In this document: piece by piece, positions 1 to 5,851 of the stretch
Position numbering within the stretch: the first letter of the stretch is position 1
Layout: each line of letters starts with the position of its first letter
NCBI GenBank assembly: GCA_030148625.1
Contig: JASBTC010000034.1
Span: forward strand, 1 to 6,094
Length of the DNA stretch: 6,094 bases
DNA from: Sphingobium sp.
Lineage (GTDB): Bacteria; Pseudomonadota; Alphaproteobacteria; Sphingomonadales; Sphingomonadaceae
Direction of reading: 5' to 3'
Made by a program: the position numbers and the translations under genes
Notes under the pieces: generated by a model
The model's database searches: none
Seen by the model: the letters and a program-made list of their open reading frames with translations, nothing else
What the model was told of the DNA's origin: nothing

Positions 1-883
1 CCCCGACGATCCCGAACGGCATGTCCTTTTGGGGGTTCTTCGCTTCCTGTCCCGCCGTCGAGACCGCTTCGAAACCGATATAGGCGAAGAAGACGATCGA
101 TCCGCCGCGCATGATGCCGTCGATGCCGAATTTGCCGTCGCCCTGGTTGGCGGGGATGAAGGGCGTCCAGTTCCGCGCGACCAGGTCGCCAAGTTGCGAA
201 AGGACGAGCACGCCACCCGCGACGATGAACGCGACCAGCACGCTCACCTTGATCGCGACGATGGCGTTGTTGACCTTGGCCGATTCCGAAACGCCCCGGA
301 TGAGCAGGGCGGCCAGCGCCAGACAGATGGCGAAGGCGGGCAGGTTGAAGAGGGTCGTTACCGGGCGACCATCGACCAGCACCGGAACGCCGTCGCGCAT
401 CAACGGATAGCCGGTCGGCCCGGTCAGTTCCGCCGGCATGTGAAGACCGAAATCGGCGAGCAGGCTGACGACATAGCCCGCCCAGCCGACCGCGACGACC
501 GAAGCGGAGATCCCATACTCCAGAAGCAAAAGGGCGCCCATCGTCCAGGCGACGAATTCACCGAGCGCGGTGTAGCCATAGGTATAGGCGGACCCCGATA
601 CGGGCAGGGTCGAGGACAATTCGGCATAGCAGAGGCCAGCGAACGCGCAGACGATGCCGGCGACAACGAACGACAGCAGGACCGCCGGACCGGCATGAAG
701 CGCCGCCGCCGATCCGGTGCGCACGAAGATACCCGCGCCGATGATACAGCCGACGCCGAGAAACAGGAGGTTCCACTTGCCCAGCGTGCGCTTGAGTTCG
801 CTGGCGGCTGTTTCACGCTGAACCTGCGCCACGGACTTGCGCGCGAACATTCGTCCGACGATGCCTTCACGCGCATTGCGCAT
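1..883 (-). CDS. APC-family amino acid permease, N-terminal part (cut by left window edge)
   Basis: This is an inner-membrane amino acid transporter of the APC superfamily, closest in character to the cationic amino acid transporter-like (CAT/YfnA) group. About 294 codons are visible; family members usually have 460-500 residues, so the C-terminal third or more lies off the left edge. A soluble N-terminus of about 35 residues is followed by the TM1 signature GVGCIIGAGIFV (residues 43-54), where the unwound helix binds the substrate backbone. Further hydrophobic segments follow, then the TM6-region motif FFAYIGFEAVST with the downstream EAKNPQKDMP loop, both typical of the family. The ATG at 883 has a strong ribosome site, GGAGGAG (complement of 891-897), 7 bases upstream. 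The start lies 17 bases inside the end of the MFS gene, so the two are probably translationally coupled. Substrate is unknown; the family call is secure, a link to the oxygenase pathway is inference. Confidence 0.9.
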   Translation of the reverse strand, partial: MRNAREGIVGRMFARKSVAQVQRETAASELKRTLGKWNLLFLGVGCIIGAGIFVRTGSAAALHAGPAVLLSFVVAGIVCAFAGLCYAELSSTLPVSGSAYTYGYTALGEFVAWTMGALLLLEYGISASVVAVGWAGYVVSLLADFGLHMPAELTGPTGYPLMRDGVPVLVDGRPVTTLFNLPAFAICLALAALLIRGVSESAKVNNAIVAIKVSVLVAFIVAGGVLVLSQLGDLVARNWTPFIPANQGDGKFGIDGIMRGGSIVFFAYIGFEAVSTAGQEAKNPQKDMPFGIVG

Positions 884-2168
884 GGCTATACTCCTCCGTT
901 TGATCTTGCGGCAGCCAGCGCGCGCTCACGACGATGATGACGGCGACGAGTGAAATCAGCGCCGCGCCGCTGGCGTAATAGCTGGGTGCGATCCGTCCGA
1001 CATAGACGCTGAGCGCGGCATAGATCAGCGGCGCGAACGCACCGCCTAACAGTACCGCCACATTGTAGGAAATGGCGAGGCCAAGCGAACGATTGGTGGC
1101 GACGAACAGATCCGACATCATCGCCGCCAGCGCGCCGAGGAACAGCGCGGCGAGAAACGACAGGGTCAGCTGCACGAGCACGGCGTGGCCAGCGGTCGGT
1201 GTCGCATCGAGCATTCGGAACAGCAGCACGGGCGCGACGACCAGCGCCGCACACGAAATGAGGGCAAGCCACTGCCGCCCGATGCGGTCGCCCAAAGTGC
1301 CGGCGATCGGGGTGACGATCAGCAGCGTGATGCCGGCATAAGCCTGGGTCCATATGCCTTGTTCGCGATCGATACCGAACCGGCTCGTCGCGAGCGTCGG
1401 GAACGAGATGAGCAGGTGCAAGGTCGCCGAGGCGACGATGACCATTGCGGCGGCCGTGGCGGTACGTTTCCAGAAATCGGCGGACAGACGCGGGCGCACG
1501 ACGCCATCCGCGCGCGATTTGGCGGCGGCAAATTCCGGCGATTCGTCGGCGTGGTAACGAATGACATAACCGACCGGCCCGACCAGCATCCCGAAGTAAA
1601 AGGGGATGCGCCAGGCCCAGTCAGCCAATTCCTGCCCGGTGAACAGCGCGCTGAGCACGCCGCCGAACAGCGCGGCAATGACGACGCCAAGCCCCTGGCT
1701 TGCGAACTGCCAGCTGGCATAATAGCCGCGTTGGCTGTGCGATTGCTCGGCGAGATAGGCGGTGGCGCTGCCAAATTCACCACCCGCGGCGAAGCCCTGA
1801 ATGAGGCGCGCCACGATAAGCAGGATTGGCGCGGCGATGCCGATCTGCGCGTGGCCGGGCAGGAAGGCGATCAGCGCGGTGCCCACAAACATCAAGAAGC
1901 TGGTCAGCGTCAGCGCGTTGCGTCGGCCTGATCGATCGGCGATCCAGCCGGTTACGATGGCGCCGATCGGCCGGATGACGAAAGACGTACCGAATGCACC
2001 GAGTGCGGCGAGCATGGAAACGGCCGGGTCGCCCGGAAAGAAGTTGGCGGAGATATAGCTGACGAACGTCGCGTAGACGAGGATGTCGAACCATTCGAGC
2101 GTATTGCCGATCACCGCAGCGGCGACGTTCAGCGCGCGTCCTGTGGATTTTGGTTCCTCCACCGTCAT
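867..2168 (-). CDS. MFS transporter, metabolite:H+ symporter (MHS) type
   Basis: A 433-residue inner-membrane proton symporter of the major facilitator superfamily, full length for the MHS branch (relatives include ProP, KgtP, ShiA and citrate carriers). Visible marks are GNTLEWFDILVY at the start of TM1 (residues 21-32), the loop 2-3 motif GWIADRSGRR (74-83), ARLIQGFAAGGEFG in TM4 (120-133), WRIPFYFG (186-193), the second-half loop copy GTLGDRIGRQ (290-299), and a YNVAVLLGG segment (368-376) typical of MHS proteins. Substrates of the branch are usually carboxylates, including aromatic acids, or osmolytes; an aromatic or alicyclic acid would fit the divergent oxygenase operon, but that is inference. 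The ATG at 2168 is the first in frame after a TGA immediately upstream. Its ribosome site is weak: a GAGGGG run lies about 14 bases away. The end overlaps the permease start by 17 bases. It is divergent from the oxygenase operon. Confidence 0.92.
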   Translation of the reverse strand: MTVEEPKSTGRALNVAAAVIGNTLEWFDILVYATFVSYISANFFPGDPAVSMLAALGAFGTSFVIRPIGAIVTGWIADRSGRRNALTLTSFLMFVGTALIAFLPGHAQIGIAAPILLIVARLIQGFAAGGEFGSATAYLAEQSHSQRGYYASWQFASQGLGVVIAALFGGVLSALFTGQELADWAWRIPFYFGMLVGPVGYVIRYHADESPEFAAAKSRADGVVRPRLSADFWKRTATAAAMVIVASATLHLLISFPTLATSRFGIDREQGIWTQAYAGITLLIVTPIAGTLGDRIGRQWLALISCAALVVAPVLLFRMLDATPTAGHAVLVQLTLSFLAALFLGALAAMMSDLFVATNRSLGLAISYNVAVLLGGAFAPLIYAALSVYVGRIAPSYYASGAALISLVAVIIVVSARWLPQDQTEEYSHAQCA

Positions 2169-2260
2169 CTGTCGTCTTCATCCCCTCTGCCACGCCCGCG
2201 CATCGGCGGATCATGTAGCGTTTACGGCCGATGTCGTACGCCGATTTCACAGGGCTCGCT

Positions 2261-2300
2261 GGCGAAATAATCTCATCAGTTGCGGCGAGTTATTTTCGCT
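2261..2300. repeat. Imperfect AT-rich inverted repeat
   Basis: GCGAAATAA (2262-2270) pairs with TTATTTTCGC (2290-2299), which carries one extra T, leaving a 19-base loop. The arms are AT-rich inside a GC-rich genome. It could be an operator or a promoter-associated element for the leftward transporter genes, but chance symmetry in AT-rich promoter DNA is possible. Confidence 0.35.
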
Positions 2301-2327
2301 TAAGCATCAGCCAGAATTGACTAGAAA

Positions 2328-2353
2328 CAGATCGCGAAGACGCCAGCGATCTG
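2328..2353. promoter_or_regulatory. Perfect palindrome CAGATCGC-N10-GCGATCTG, candidate operator
   Basis: Two perfect 8-base arms, CAGATCGC at 2328-2335 and GCGATCTG at 2346-2353, flank a 10-base spacer. The centres of the two half-sites are 18 bases apart, under two helical turns. This size suits a dimeric helix-turn-helix repressor or activator. It lies 6 bases after the -35-like TTGACT and about 140 bases before the oxygenase start, between the two divergent transcription units, so one protein could control both. No -10 box follows it, so its position relative to transcription starts is unknown. The regulator is not in the window, so its family cannot be named. Confidence 0.5.
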
Positions 2354-2394
2354 CCCTGAACAGTGCAGCCTATCGCGTCCTGTGACCGCAACGA

Positions 2395-2467
2395 TCTTCA
2401 AGGTCGTGTCTGTCATGAAGAGAGGATGTATTTGAAGTTTTCGCACTCAGCAGAATGAGTACTTCAA
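2395..2467. repeat. Four TTGAAG/CTTCAA-type hexamers
   Basis: The hexamer TTGAAG or its complement appears at 2396-2401 (CTTCAA), 2415-2420 (ATGAAG, one mismatch), 2432-2437 (TTGAAG) and 2462-2467 (CTTCAA). The first two also form a TCTTCA-N15-TGAAGA inverted repeat (2395-2400 and 2416-2421); the last two form the outer stem of the hairpin at 2432-2467. Start-to-start spacings are 19, 17 and 30 bases. They may be repeated half-sites for a regulator; chance is not excluded for so short a word. Confidence 0.35.
2432..2467 (+). promoter_or_regulatory. Nested hairpin upstream of the oxygenase start
   Basis: An outer 7-base arm pair, TTGAAGT (2432-2438) with ACTTCAA (2461-2467), encloses an inner 5-base pair, ACTCA (2445-2449) with TGAGT (2456-2460), around the 6-base loop GCAGAA. 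The two 3' arms are contiguous, so in RNA this would be a 12-pair stem with one 6-base bulge on the 5' side. It ends 10 bases before the ribosome site of the oxygenase gene. It may be a leader RNA structure or a double operator. No run of T follows, so it is not a classic intrinsic terminator. Confidence 0.45.
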
Positions 2468-2477
2468 TGCAAATGCC

Positions 2478-2482
2478 TGGAG
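2478..2482 (+). promoter_or_regulatory. Ribosome binding site that selects the TTG start of the oxygenase alpha gene
   Basis: TGGAG lies 9 bases upstream of the TTG at 2492. The next in-frame ATG, at 2507, has no purine-rich site at a suitable distance. This favours TTG as the start, although the ATG would remove only five residues and none of the conserved core. Confidence 0.5.
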
Positions 2483-2491
2483 TTTAGTAAC

Positions 2492-3748
2492 TTGGTCCAT
2501 GCCCTGATGGAAGCGGATATTGGCAGTTTGATCGAGCCGACCCGGGTTCACAGCCGCCTGTATACCGATCCCGACATCTTCCAGCAGGAGCTGGAGCGGA
2601 TCTGGTACCGGACCTGGGTCTATGTCGGTCACGAAAGCGAGATCCCGAACAAGAATGACTATGTGACCAAGAGCATCGGCCCGACGCCGGTGATCATGGT
2701 GCGCGACAAGACGGGCAAGATCAGCCTGTTGCTGAACAAATGCCCGCATCGCGGCAATCAGCTGTGTGCGTACAAGTCAGGCAACAGTAGCGCGTTCGTC
2801 TGTCCGTACCACGCCTGGACCTTCGCCAACACCGGCGACCTGATGGGTTATGCGCTGCCCGATGGCTATGAAGGCGTGTCAAAGGCAGGTGTCAGCCTGG
2901 GCAAGGTGCCGCGCATCGCCAGCTATCGCGGGTTCGTGTTCGGGTCGATGGCCGAGGACGGCCCGACGCTGGAAGAGCATTTGGGCGGTGCGAAGGCCGC
3001 GATCGATCAGCTCTGCGACAACTCGCCGACGGGCGAGGTCGAGCTGACCGCTGGCTTTCTGCAGCATCGCACCAAGGCGAATTGGAAATTCATGACTGAG
3101 AACGAGACGGATGGCTATCATCCCGGCTCGGTGCACGGCTCGGTCTTTCAGGTTACCAAGAGCGAGATCGGCAAGCTTTATGCCAAGGATTCGAGGGCGC
3201 TGACGCGCGATTACGGCAATGGTCATACCGAGTTCGACCTGCGGCCCGAATGGCGGCGGATCGACAAGCCGCTGCAATGGTTCGGCACCACGCCTGAGCG
3301 GCTGCCCGACTATGTGGCCGCGATGAACGAGGCACATGGCCCGGATCGCGCACGGCAGATCATGATCGATGGGGCGCCGCACACCATGATCTTTCCGAAC
3401 TTGTTCATCGCGGAGATCCAGATTTTCGTCCTGCAACCCGTCGTGGTCGATGAATCGATCCAGCATGTGACGGCGGTCCAGTTCAAGGGCGCGCCGGACA
3501 TCAACCGCCGCCTGCGCCAGCAGACGATGGGATCGGTTGGCCCCGCTGGCCTGCTGCTCGCCGATGATACCGAAATGTATGAGCGCAATCATCGCGGCGC
3601 GGGTATTCGCGATCCTGAATGGCTGGTCCTCACGCGCGGTCTTCACCGCGAACGGCTAGATGAGAACGGCTACACCGTCGCCCATGCCACGGACGAGGTG
3701 CCGCAACGCGGCATCTGGCGCCACTATCTTCAGTTGATGCAGGACTGA
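2492..3748 (+). CDS. Rieske ring-hydroxylating oxygenase, alpha (catalytic) subunit
   Basis: Cytoplasmic catalytic subunit that inserts oxygen into an aromatic or related ring, using electrons passed through a Rieske [2Fe-2S] cluster to a mononuclear iron. The 418 residues are normal for the family. The N-terminal Rieske domain carries C84-P-H86-R-G and C104-P-Y-H107, the CxH...CxxH cluster ligands 17 residues apart. The catalytic domain shows NWKFMTENETDGYHPGSVH (197-215): D207 is the expected bridging Asp, H210 and H215 the iron ligands; D358 or D359 in LADDTEMYER is the likely carboxylate ligand. All key residues are present. Overall character is nearest the benzoate/toluate/anthranilate-type alpha subunits, but substrate cannot be assigned. 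The start is TTG, supported by TGGAG; ATG at 2507 is the alternative. It is the first gene of the rightward operon, 5 bases before its beta subunit. No ferredoxin or reductase gene is visible. Confidence 0.95.
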   Translation: MVHALMEADIGSLIEPTRVHSRLYTDPDIFQQELERIWYRTWVYVGHESEIPNKNDYVTKSIGPTPVIMVRDKTGKISLLLNKCPHRGNQLCAYKSGNSSAFVCPYHAWTFANTGDLMGYALPDGYEGVSKAGVSLGKVPRIASYRGFVFGSMAEDGPTLEEHLGGAKAAIDQLCDNSPTGEVELTAGFLQHRTKANWKFMTENETDGYHPGSVHGSVFQVTKSEIGKLYAKDSRALTRDYGNGHTEFDLRPEWRRIDKPLQWFGTTPERLPDYVAAMNEAHGPDRARQIMIDGAPHTMIFPNLFIAEIQIFVLQPVVVDESIQHVTAVQFKGAPDINRRLRQQTMGSVGPAGLLLADDTEMYERNHRGAGIRDPEWLVLTRGLHRERLDENGYTVAHATDEVPQRGIWRHYLQLMQD

Positions 3749-3753
3749 CGCCG

Positions 3754-4281
3754 ATGCCAGGTCAAGCCGTGAGTGTCCGCGCTTCCGACGATTTGCGCGC
3801 AATCTCTGAATCCGAGCTTTATCACCGCGTCTCGCAATTCCTGTTCCTCGAAGCACGGCTTCAGGACGGTCATGACTATGATGGTTGGGAAGCATTGTGG
3901 GAGGATGACGCCGCCTATTGGGTGCCGGCGAACGGGGACGATACCGATCCCGAGACGGAAATGTCGATCATCTATGATAACCGCTCGCGCATTCGTGTCC
4001 GGATCGCGCAGCTCAAAACCGGCCGCCGCCACACTCAGACCCCGAGATCGTCGCTAGCCCGGCTGATTTCCAACGTCGAGGTGACCGAGGTGACGACGGA
4101 CGAAGTCTCGGTAAGCGCGAACGCGATCGTCTATGAGGACAACCTGCGCGGCGAGACGATCTGGGCGTCGCGCAACGACTACCGGTTGCGGCAGGTCGAT
4201 GGCGCGTTTCGGCTGGTCCGCAAGAAGGTAGTGCTGGTCAATAATGCCCGGCCCATCTTCACACTTTCATTCTTGATTTGA
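3754..4281 (+). CDS. Ring-hydroxylating oxygenase, beta (small) subunit
   Basis: Structural small subunit that normally assembles with alpha as an alpha3beta3 hexamer; it carries no metal site but can influence substrate choice. The 175 residues match the usual 160-190. The SnoaL/NTF2-like fold is marked by FLFLEARLQDGHDYDGWEAL (29-48) followed by YWVPA, a central NRSRIRVRIAQLKTGRRHTQ region (76-95), and the family-typical end RKKVVLVNNARPIFTLSFLI (156-175), with an aromatic- and aliphatic-rich beta sheet. It starts with ATG 5 bases after the alpha stop; AGGA (3741-3744), inside the alpha gene's last codons, is its ribosome site. The adjacency with alpha confirms a two-component oxygenase of the hetero-oligomeric type. 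Confidence 0.95.
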   Translation: MPGQAVSVRASDDLRAISESELYHRVSQFLFLEARLQDGHDYDGWEALWEDDAAYWVPANGDDTDPETEMSIIYDNRSRIRVRIAQLKTGRRHTQTPRSSLARLISNVEVTEVTTDEVSVSANAIVYEDNLRGETIWASRNDYRLRQVDGAFRLVRKKVVLVNNARPIFTLSFLI

Positions 4282-4291
4282 GGTGCCGGCC

Positions 4292-5104
4292 ATGAACGAT
4301 TCCATGCCGCAATCCTGGATGGCTGAAGGGCCGGTCCTGCTGGACTTTGCCGATCATGTCGCGACGATCACGCTCAATCGGCCCGACGCGTCCAACGGCA
4401 TGAACCTTGACCTCATGAAGGCGCTCCACGCAGCCATCATGCGCTGTCATCGCGAACCCGGCGTCCGCGTCGTTCACCTGCGGGGAGCCGGGAAGAATTT
4501 CTGCGCAGGCGGAGACGTGCATGAGTTCGCGTCATATGGTGAAGGGCTGGGCGATTTCTTGCGCGAAGTCACGGCATGGCTCCAGATGGCGATCGGCGCG
4601 CTGATCCGCTTGGATGCGGTCGTCGTTACCGAGGTGCAGGGCTTTGCGGCCGGCGGCGGCGGCCTCGGCCTCGTCTGCGCGTCCGACATCGTGGTCGCGG
4701 GCGCAAAGACGAAGTTCCTCGCCGGCGCCACGCGCGTCGGCATGGCGCCCGATGGCGGCGCGTCGGCGATTCTGCCCAGCCTGGTCGGCTTTCGTCGGGC
4801 GATGGACATCGTCCTGTCCAACCGCATCGTCGGGGCCGAAGAGGCCGAGCGAATCGGATTGATCACCAGGATGGTTGCCGACGATGCGCTGGCGGACGAA
4901 GCCAAGGCGCTGGCGGCTCTCTACGCGGCTGGATCGCCGCTCGGTCAGGCGGGCGCCAAGCGGCTGTTGTGGAATGCCATCGACGTTGAGCGGGCATTGC
5001 CCGAAGAGGCGCGCACCGTCGCGACCCTTTCGGCGACGGCGGACAGCCGTGAAGGGCTGGCAGCCGTGATCGAGAAGCGCGCGCCCGTCTACCGGGGGCG
5101 TTGA
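4292..5104 (+). CDS. Enoyl-CoA hydratase/isomerase (crotonase) family protein with an atypical active site
   Basis: A 270-residue cytoplasmic crotonase-fold enzyme acting on an acyl-CoA. Oxyanion-hole segments are NFCAGGDV (69-76) and GFAAGGGGLGL (117-127); TRVGMAPDGG (147-156) and RRAMDIVLSNR (168-178) are also family-typical. By alignment to rat mitochondrial hydratase, both catalytic Glu residues are replaced (Glu144 by L125, Glu164 by A146), while D154 sits where PaaG-type isomerases and dienoyl-CoA isomerases carry their working Asp. A simple hydratase role is therefore unlikely; double-bond isomerisation or a related reaction is more probable. 4-Chlorobenzoyl-CoA dehalogenase also has an Asp here, but I see no counterpart to its catalytic His in residues 85-105. 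A GTG at 4283 would extend the frame by three codons; ATG 4292 is chosen because GAGG (4280-4283) lies 8 bases before it. Its stop overlaps the next gene by 4 bases. Confidence 0.92.
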   Translation: MNDSMPQSWMAEGPVLLDFADHVATITLNRPDASNGMNLDLMKALHAAIMRCHREPGVRVVHLRGAGKNFCAGGDVHEFASYGEGLGDFLREVTAWLQMAIGALIRLDAVVVTEVQGFAAGGGGLGLVCASDIVVAGAKTKFLAGATRVGMAPDGGASAILPSLVGFRRAMDIVLSNRIVGAEEAERIGLITRMVADDALADEAKALAALYAAGSPLGQAGAKRLLWNAIDVERALPEEARTVATLSATADSREGLAAVIEKRAPVYRGR

Positions 5105-5826
5105 GGTTGCGGCGGGCGCTGGTCACGGGCGGTGCGAGCGGCATCGGAGAAGCGACCGTGCGCCGGCTTGTCAACGACGGCAATGCAGTGACCTTCTGTG
5201 ACCGGGATGGGGCGGCGGGCGAGGCGCTGGCACAGGATACAGGCGCGGCGTTCGTGCAGTTCGATGCGAGCGATCCCGCGGCGGTGGCGTTGGCGTTGGG
5301 CCAGTCCGATGCGTTCGACATCCTGGTCAACAATGTCGGTGCCGACCAACACGCCTTCTTCACCACGACCACGCCCGCCGACTGGCGCGCGCTGCTTGCC
5401 ATCAATCTGGAAAGCGCATTCGCCTTCACGCTCGCCGTGTTGCCGGCGATGCAGGCCGCGCGGTTCGGGCGGATCGTCAACGTTGCTTCGGAGGCCGGGC
5501 GATTGGGGTCGAAGGGTGGTTCGGTCTACGCCGCGGCCAAGGCGGGGTTGATCGGCTTCACACGATCGATCGCGCGCGAGAATGCGCGTTTCGGCATCAC
5601 GGCCAATGCGATCGCGCCGGGGCCTGTCCATACCCCGATGGTCGATCGCGCTGTCGCCGAATTAGGCGACCGCATCATCACCGACATGGCCTCGCTCACG
5701 CTGGTCGGACGACTGGGCCAGCCTGACGAAGTGGCGCACGCCATCGCCTTTTTCGCTTCGGACGGAGCGGCTTTCATCACCGGCGAAGTGCTGGGCGTAT
5801 CCGGCGGCATGGGCTGCGGCGCCTGA
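5101..5826 (+). CDS. Short-chain dehydrogenase/reductase, BadH-like
   Basis: A 241-residue classical SDR that oxidises or reduces a hydroxyl/keto group with a nicotinamide cofactor. TGGASGIG (9-16) is the dinucleotide-binding motif; D34 at the end of the second strand (FCDRD) favours NAD(H). NNVG (77-80) replaces the usual NNAG, a tolerated variant. N102, S130, Y143 and K147 form the catalytic tetrad (YAAAK). PGP (173-175) and the C-terminal FITGEVLGVSGG are standard. The general run, especially the final third, resembles 2-hydroxycyclohexanecarboxyl-CoA dehydrogenase (BadH) and 3-oxoacyl reductases; a cis-dihydrodiol carboxylate dehydrogenase serving the oxygenase is an alternative. The start is TTG at 5101, overlapping the upstream TGA in TTGA; a TTG at 5107 is possible. 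The only nearby upstream purine run (GGGGG, 5094-5098) is poorly spaced, suggesting translation by coupling from the crotonase gene. Confidence 0.92.
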   Translation: MRLRRALVTGGASGIGEATVRRLVNDGNAVTFCDRDGAAGEALAQDTGAAFVQFDASDPAAVALALGQSDAFDILVNNVGADQHAFFTTTTPADWRALLAINLESAFAFTLAVLPAMQAARFGRIVNVASEAGRLGSKGGSVYAAAKAGLIGFTRSIARENARFGITANAIAPGPVHTPMVDRAVAELGDRIITDMASLTLVGRLGQPDEVAHAIAFFASDGAAFITGEVLGVSGGMGCGA

Positions 5827-5851
5827 TGTCACCCGAACAAGGATCACAGGA

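Larger units (their letters stand above)
2169..2491. other. Divergent intergenic regulatory region
   Basis: This 323-base gap separates the leftward transporter genes from the rightward oxygenase operon and must hold the promoters for both. It contains no convincing gene. It is visibly more AT-rich than the flanking genes around 2261-2330 and 2411-2490. I see several symmetric elements, listed separately: an imperfect inverted repeat at 2261-2300, a perfect palindrome at 2328-2353, TTGAAG-type hexamers between 2395 and 2467, and a nested hairpin at 2432-2467. A -35-like TTGACT occurs at 2317-2322, but no acceptable -10 lies 16-18 bases downstream, so I do not call a promoter. GCCGAT is also repeated directly at 2228-2233 and 2240-2245, near the transporter side. 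No regulator gene is present in the window, so the binding protein is encoded elsewhere. Confidence 0.7.

Noticed and set aside
29..937. 302-codon open frame on the plus strand
   Set aside because: It is antisense to the APC permease and the end of the MFS gene. Its protein is rich in Arg, Asp and Gly with no domain, typical of a shadow frame in GC-rich DNA.
1185..1931. 248-codon open frame on the plus strand
   Set aside because: It is antisense to the well-supported MFS gene, low in complexity and without recognisable motifs.
2297..2313. TGGC...GC pattern on the minus strand as a sigma-54 promoter
   Set aside because: The spacing of the GG and GC pairs is one base off the strict -24/-12 arrangement and the -12 element is not TTGC.
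2317..2345. TTGACT as a -35 box of a sigma-70 promoter
   Set aside because: The bases 16-18 downstream (around 2339-2345) are GC-rich and nothing like TATAAT.
2083..2385. 100-codon open frame on the plus strand crossing the intergenic gap
   Set aside because: It begins inside the MFS gene in antisense and ends in the regulatory gap; there is no ribosome site, no motif, and the palindrome at 2328-2353 lies within it.
2432..2467. Hairpin as an intrinsic transcription terminator
   Set aside because: No T-run follows either strand's arm, the loop and bulge are irregular, and it stands directly before a translated gene.
2467..2487. Six-codon open frame MQMPGV just before the oxygenase start, possible leader peptide
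   Set aside because: No purine-rich site precedes its ATG, it contains no codon run pointing to attenuation, and its 3' part is the oxygenase ribosome site; chance is the simpler reading.
2879..3646. 255-codon open frame on the minus strand
   Set aside because: It is antisense to the oxygenase alpha gene, whose frame carries all the iron-ligand motifs; no ribosome site or domain supports the minus frame.
4652..4672. GGC-rich stretch as a repeat element
   Set aside because: It encodes the conserved glycine run of the crotonase oxyanion-hole region and needs no other explanation.
4863..5480. 205-codon open frame on the minus strand
   Set aside because: It is antisense to the crotonase and SDR genes, with Ala/Arg/Ser-rich shadow composition.
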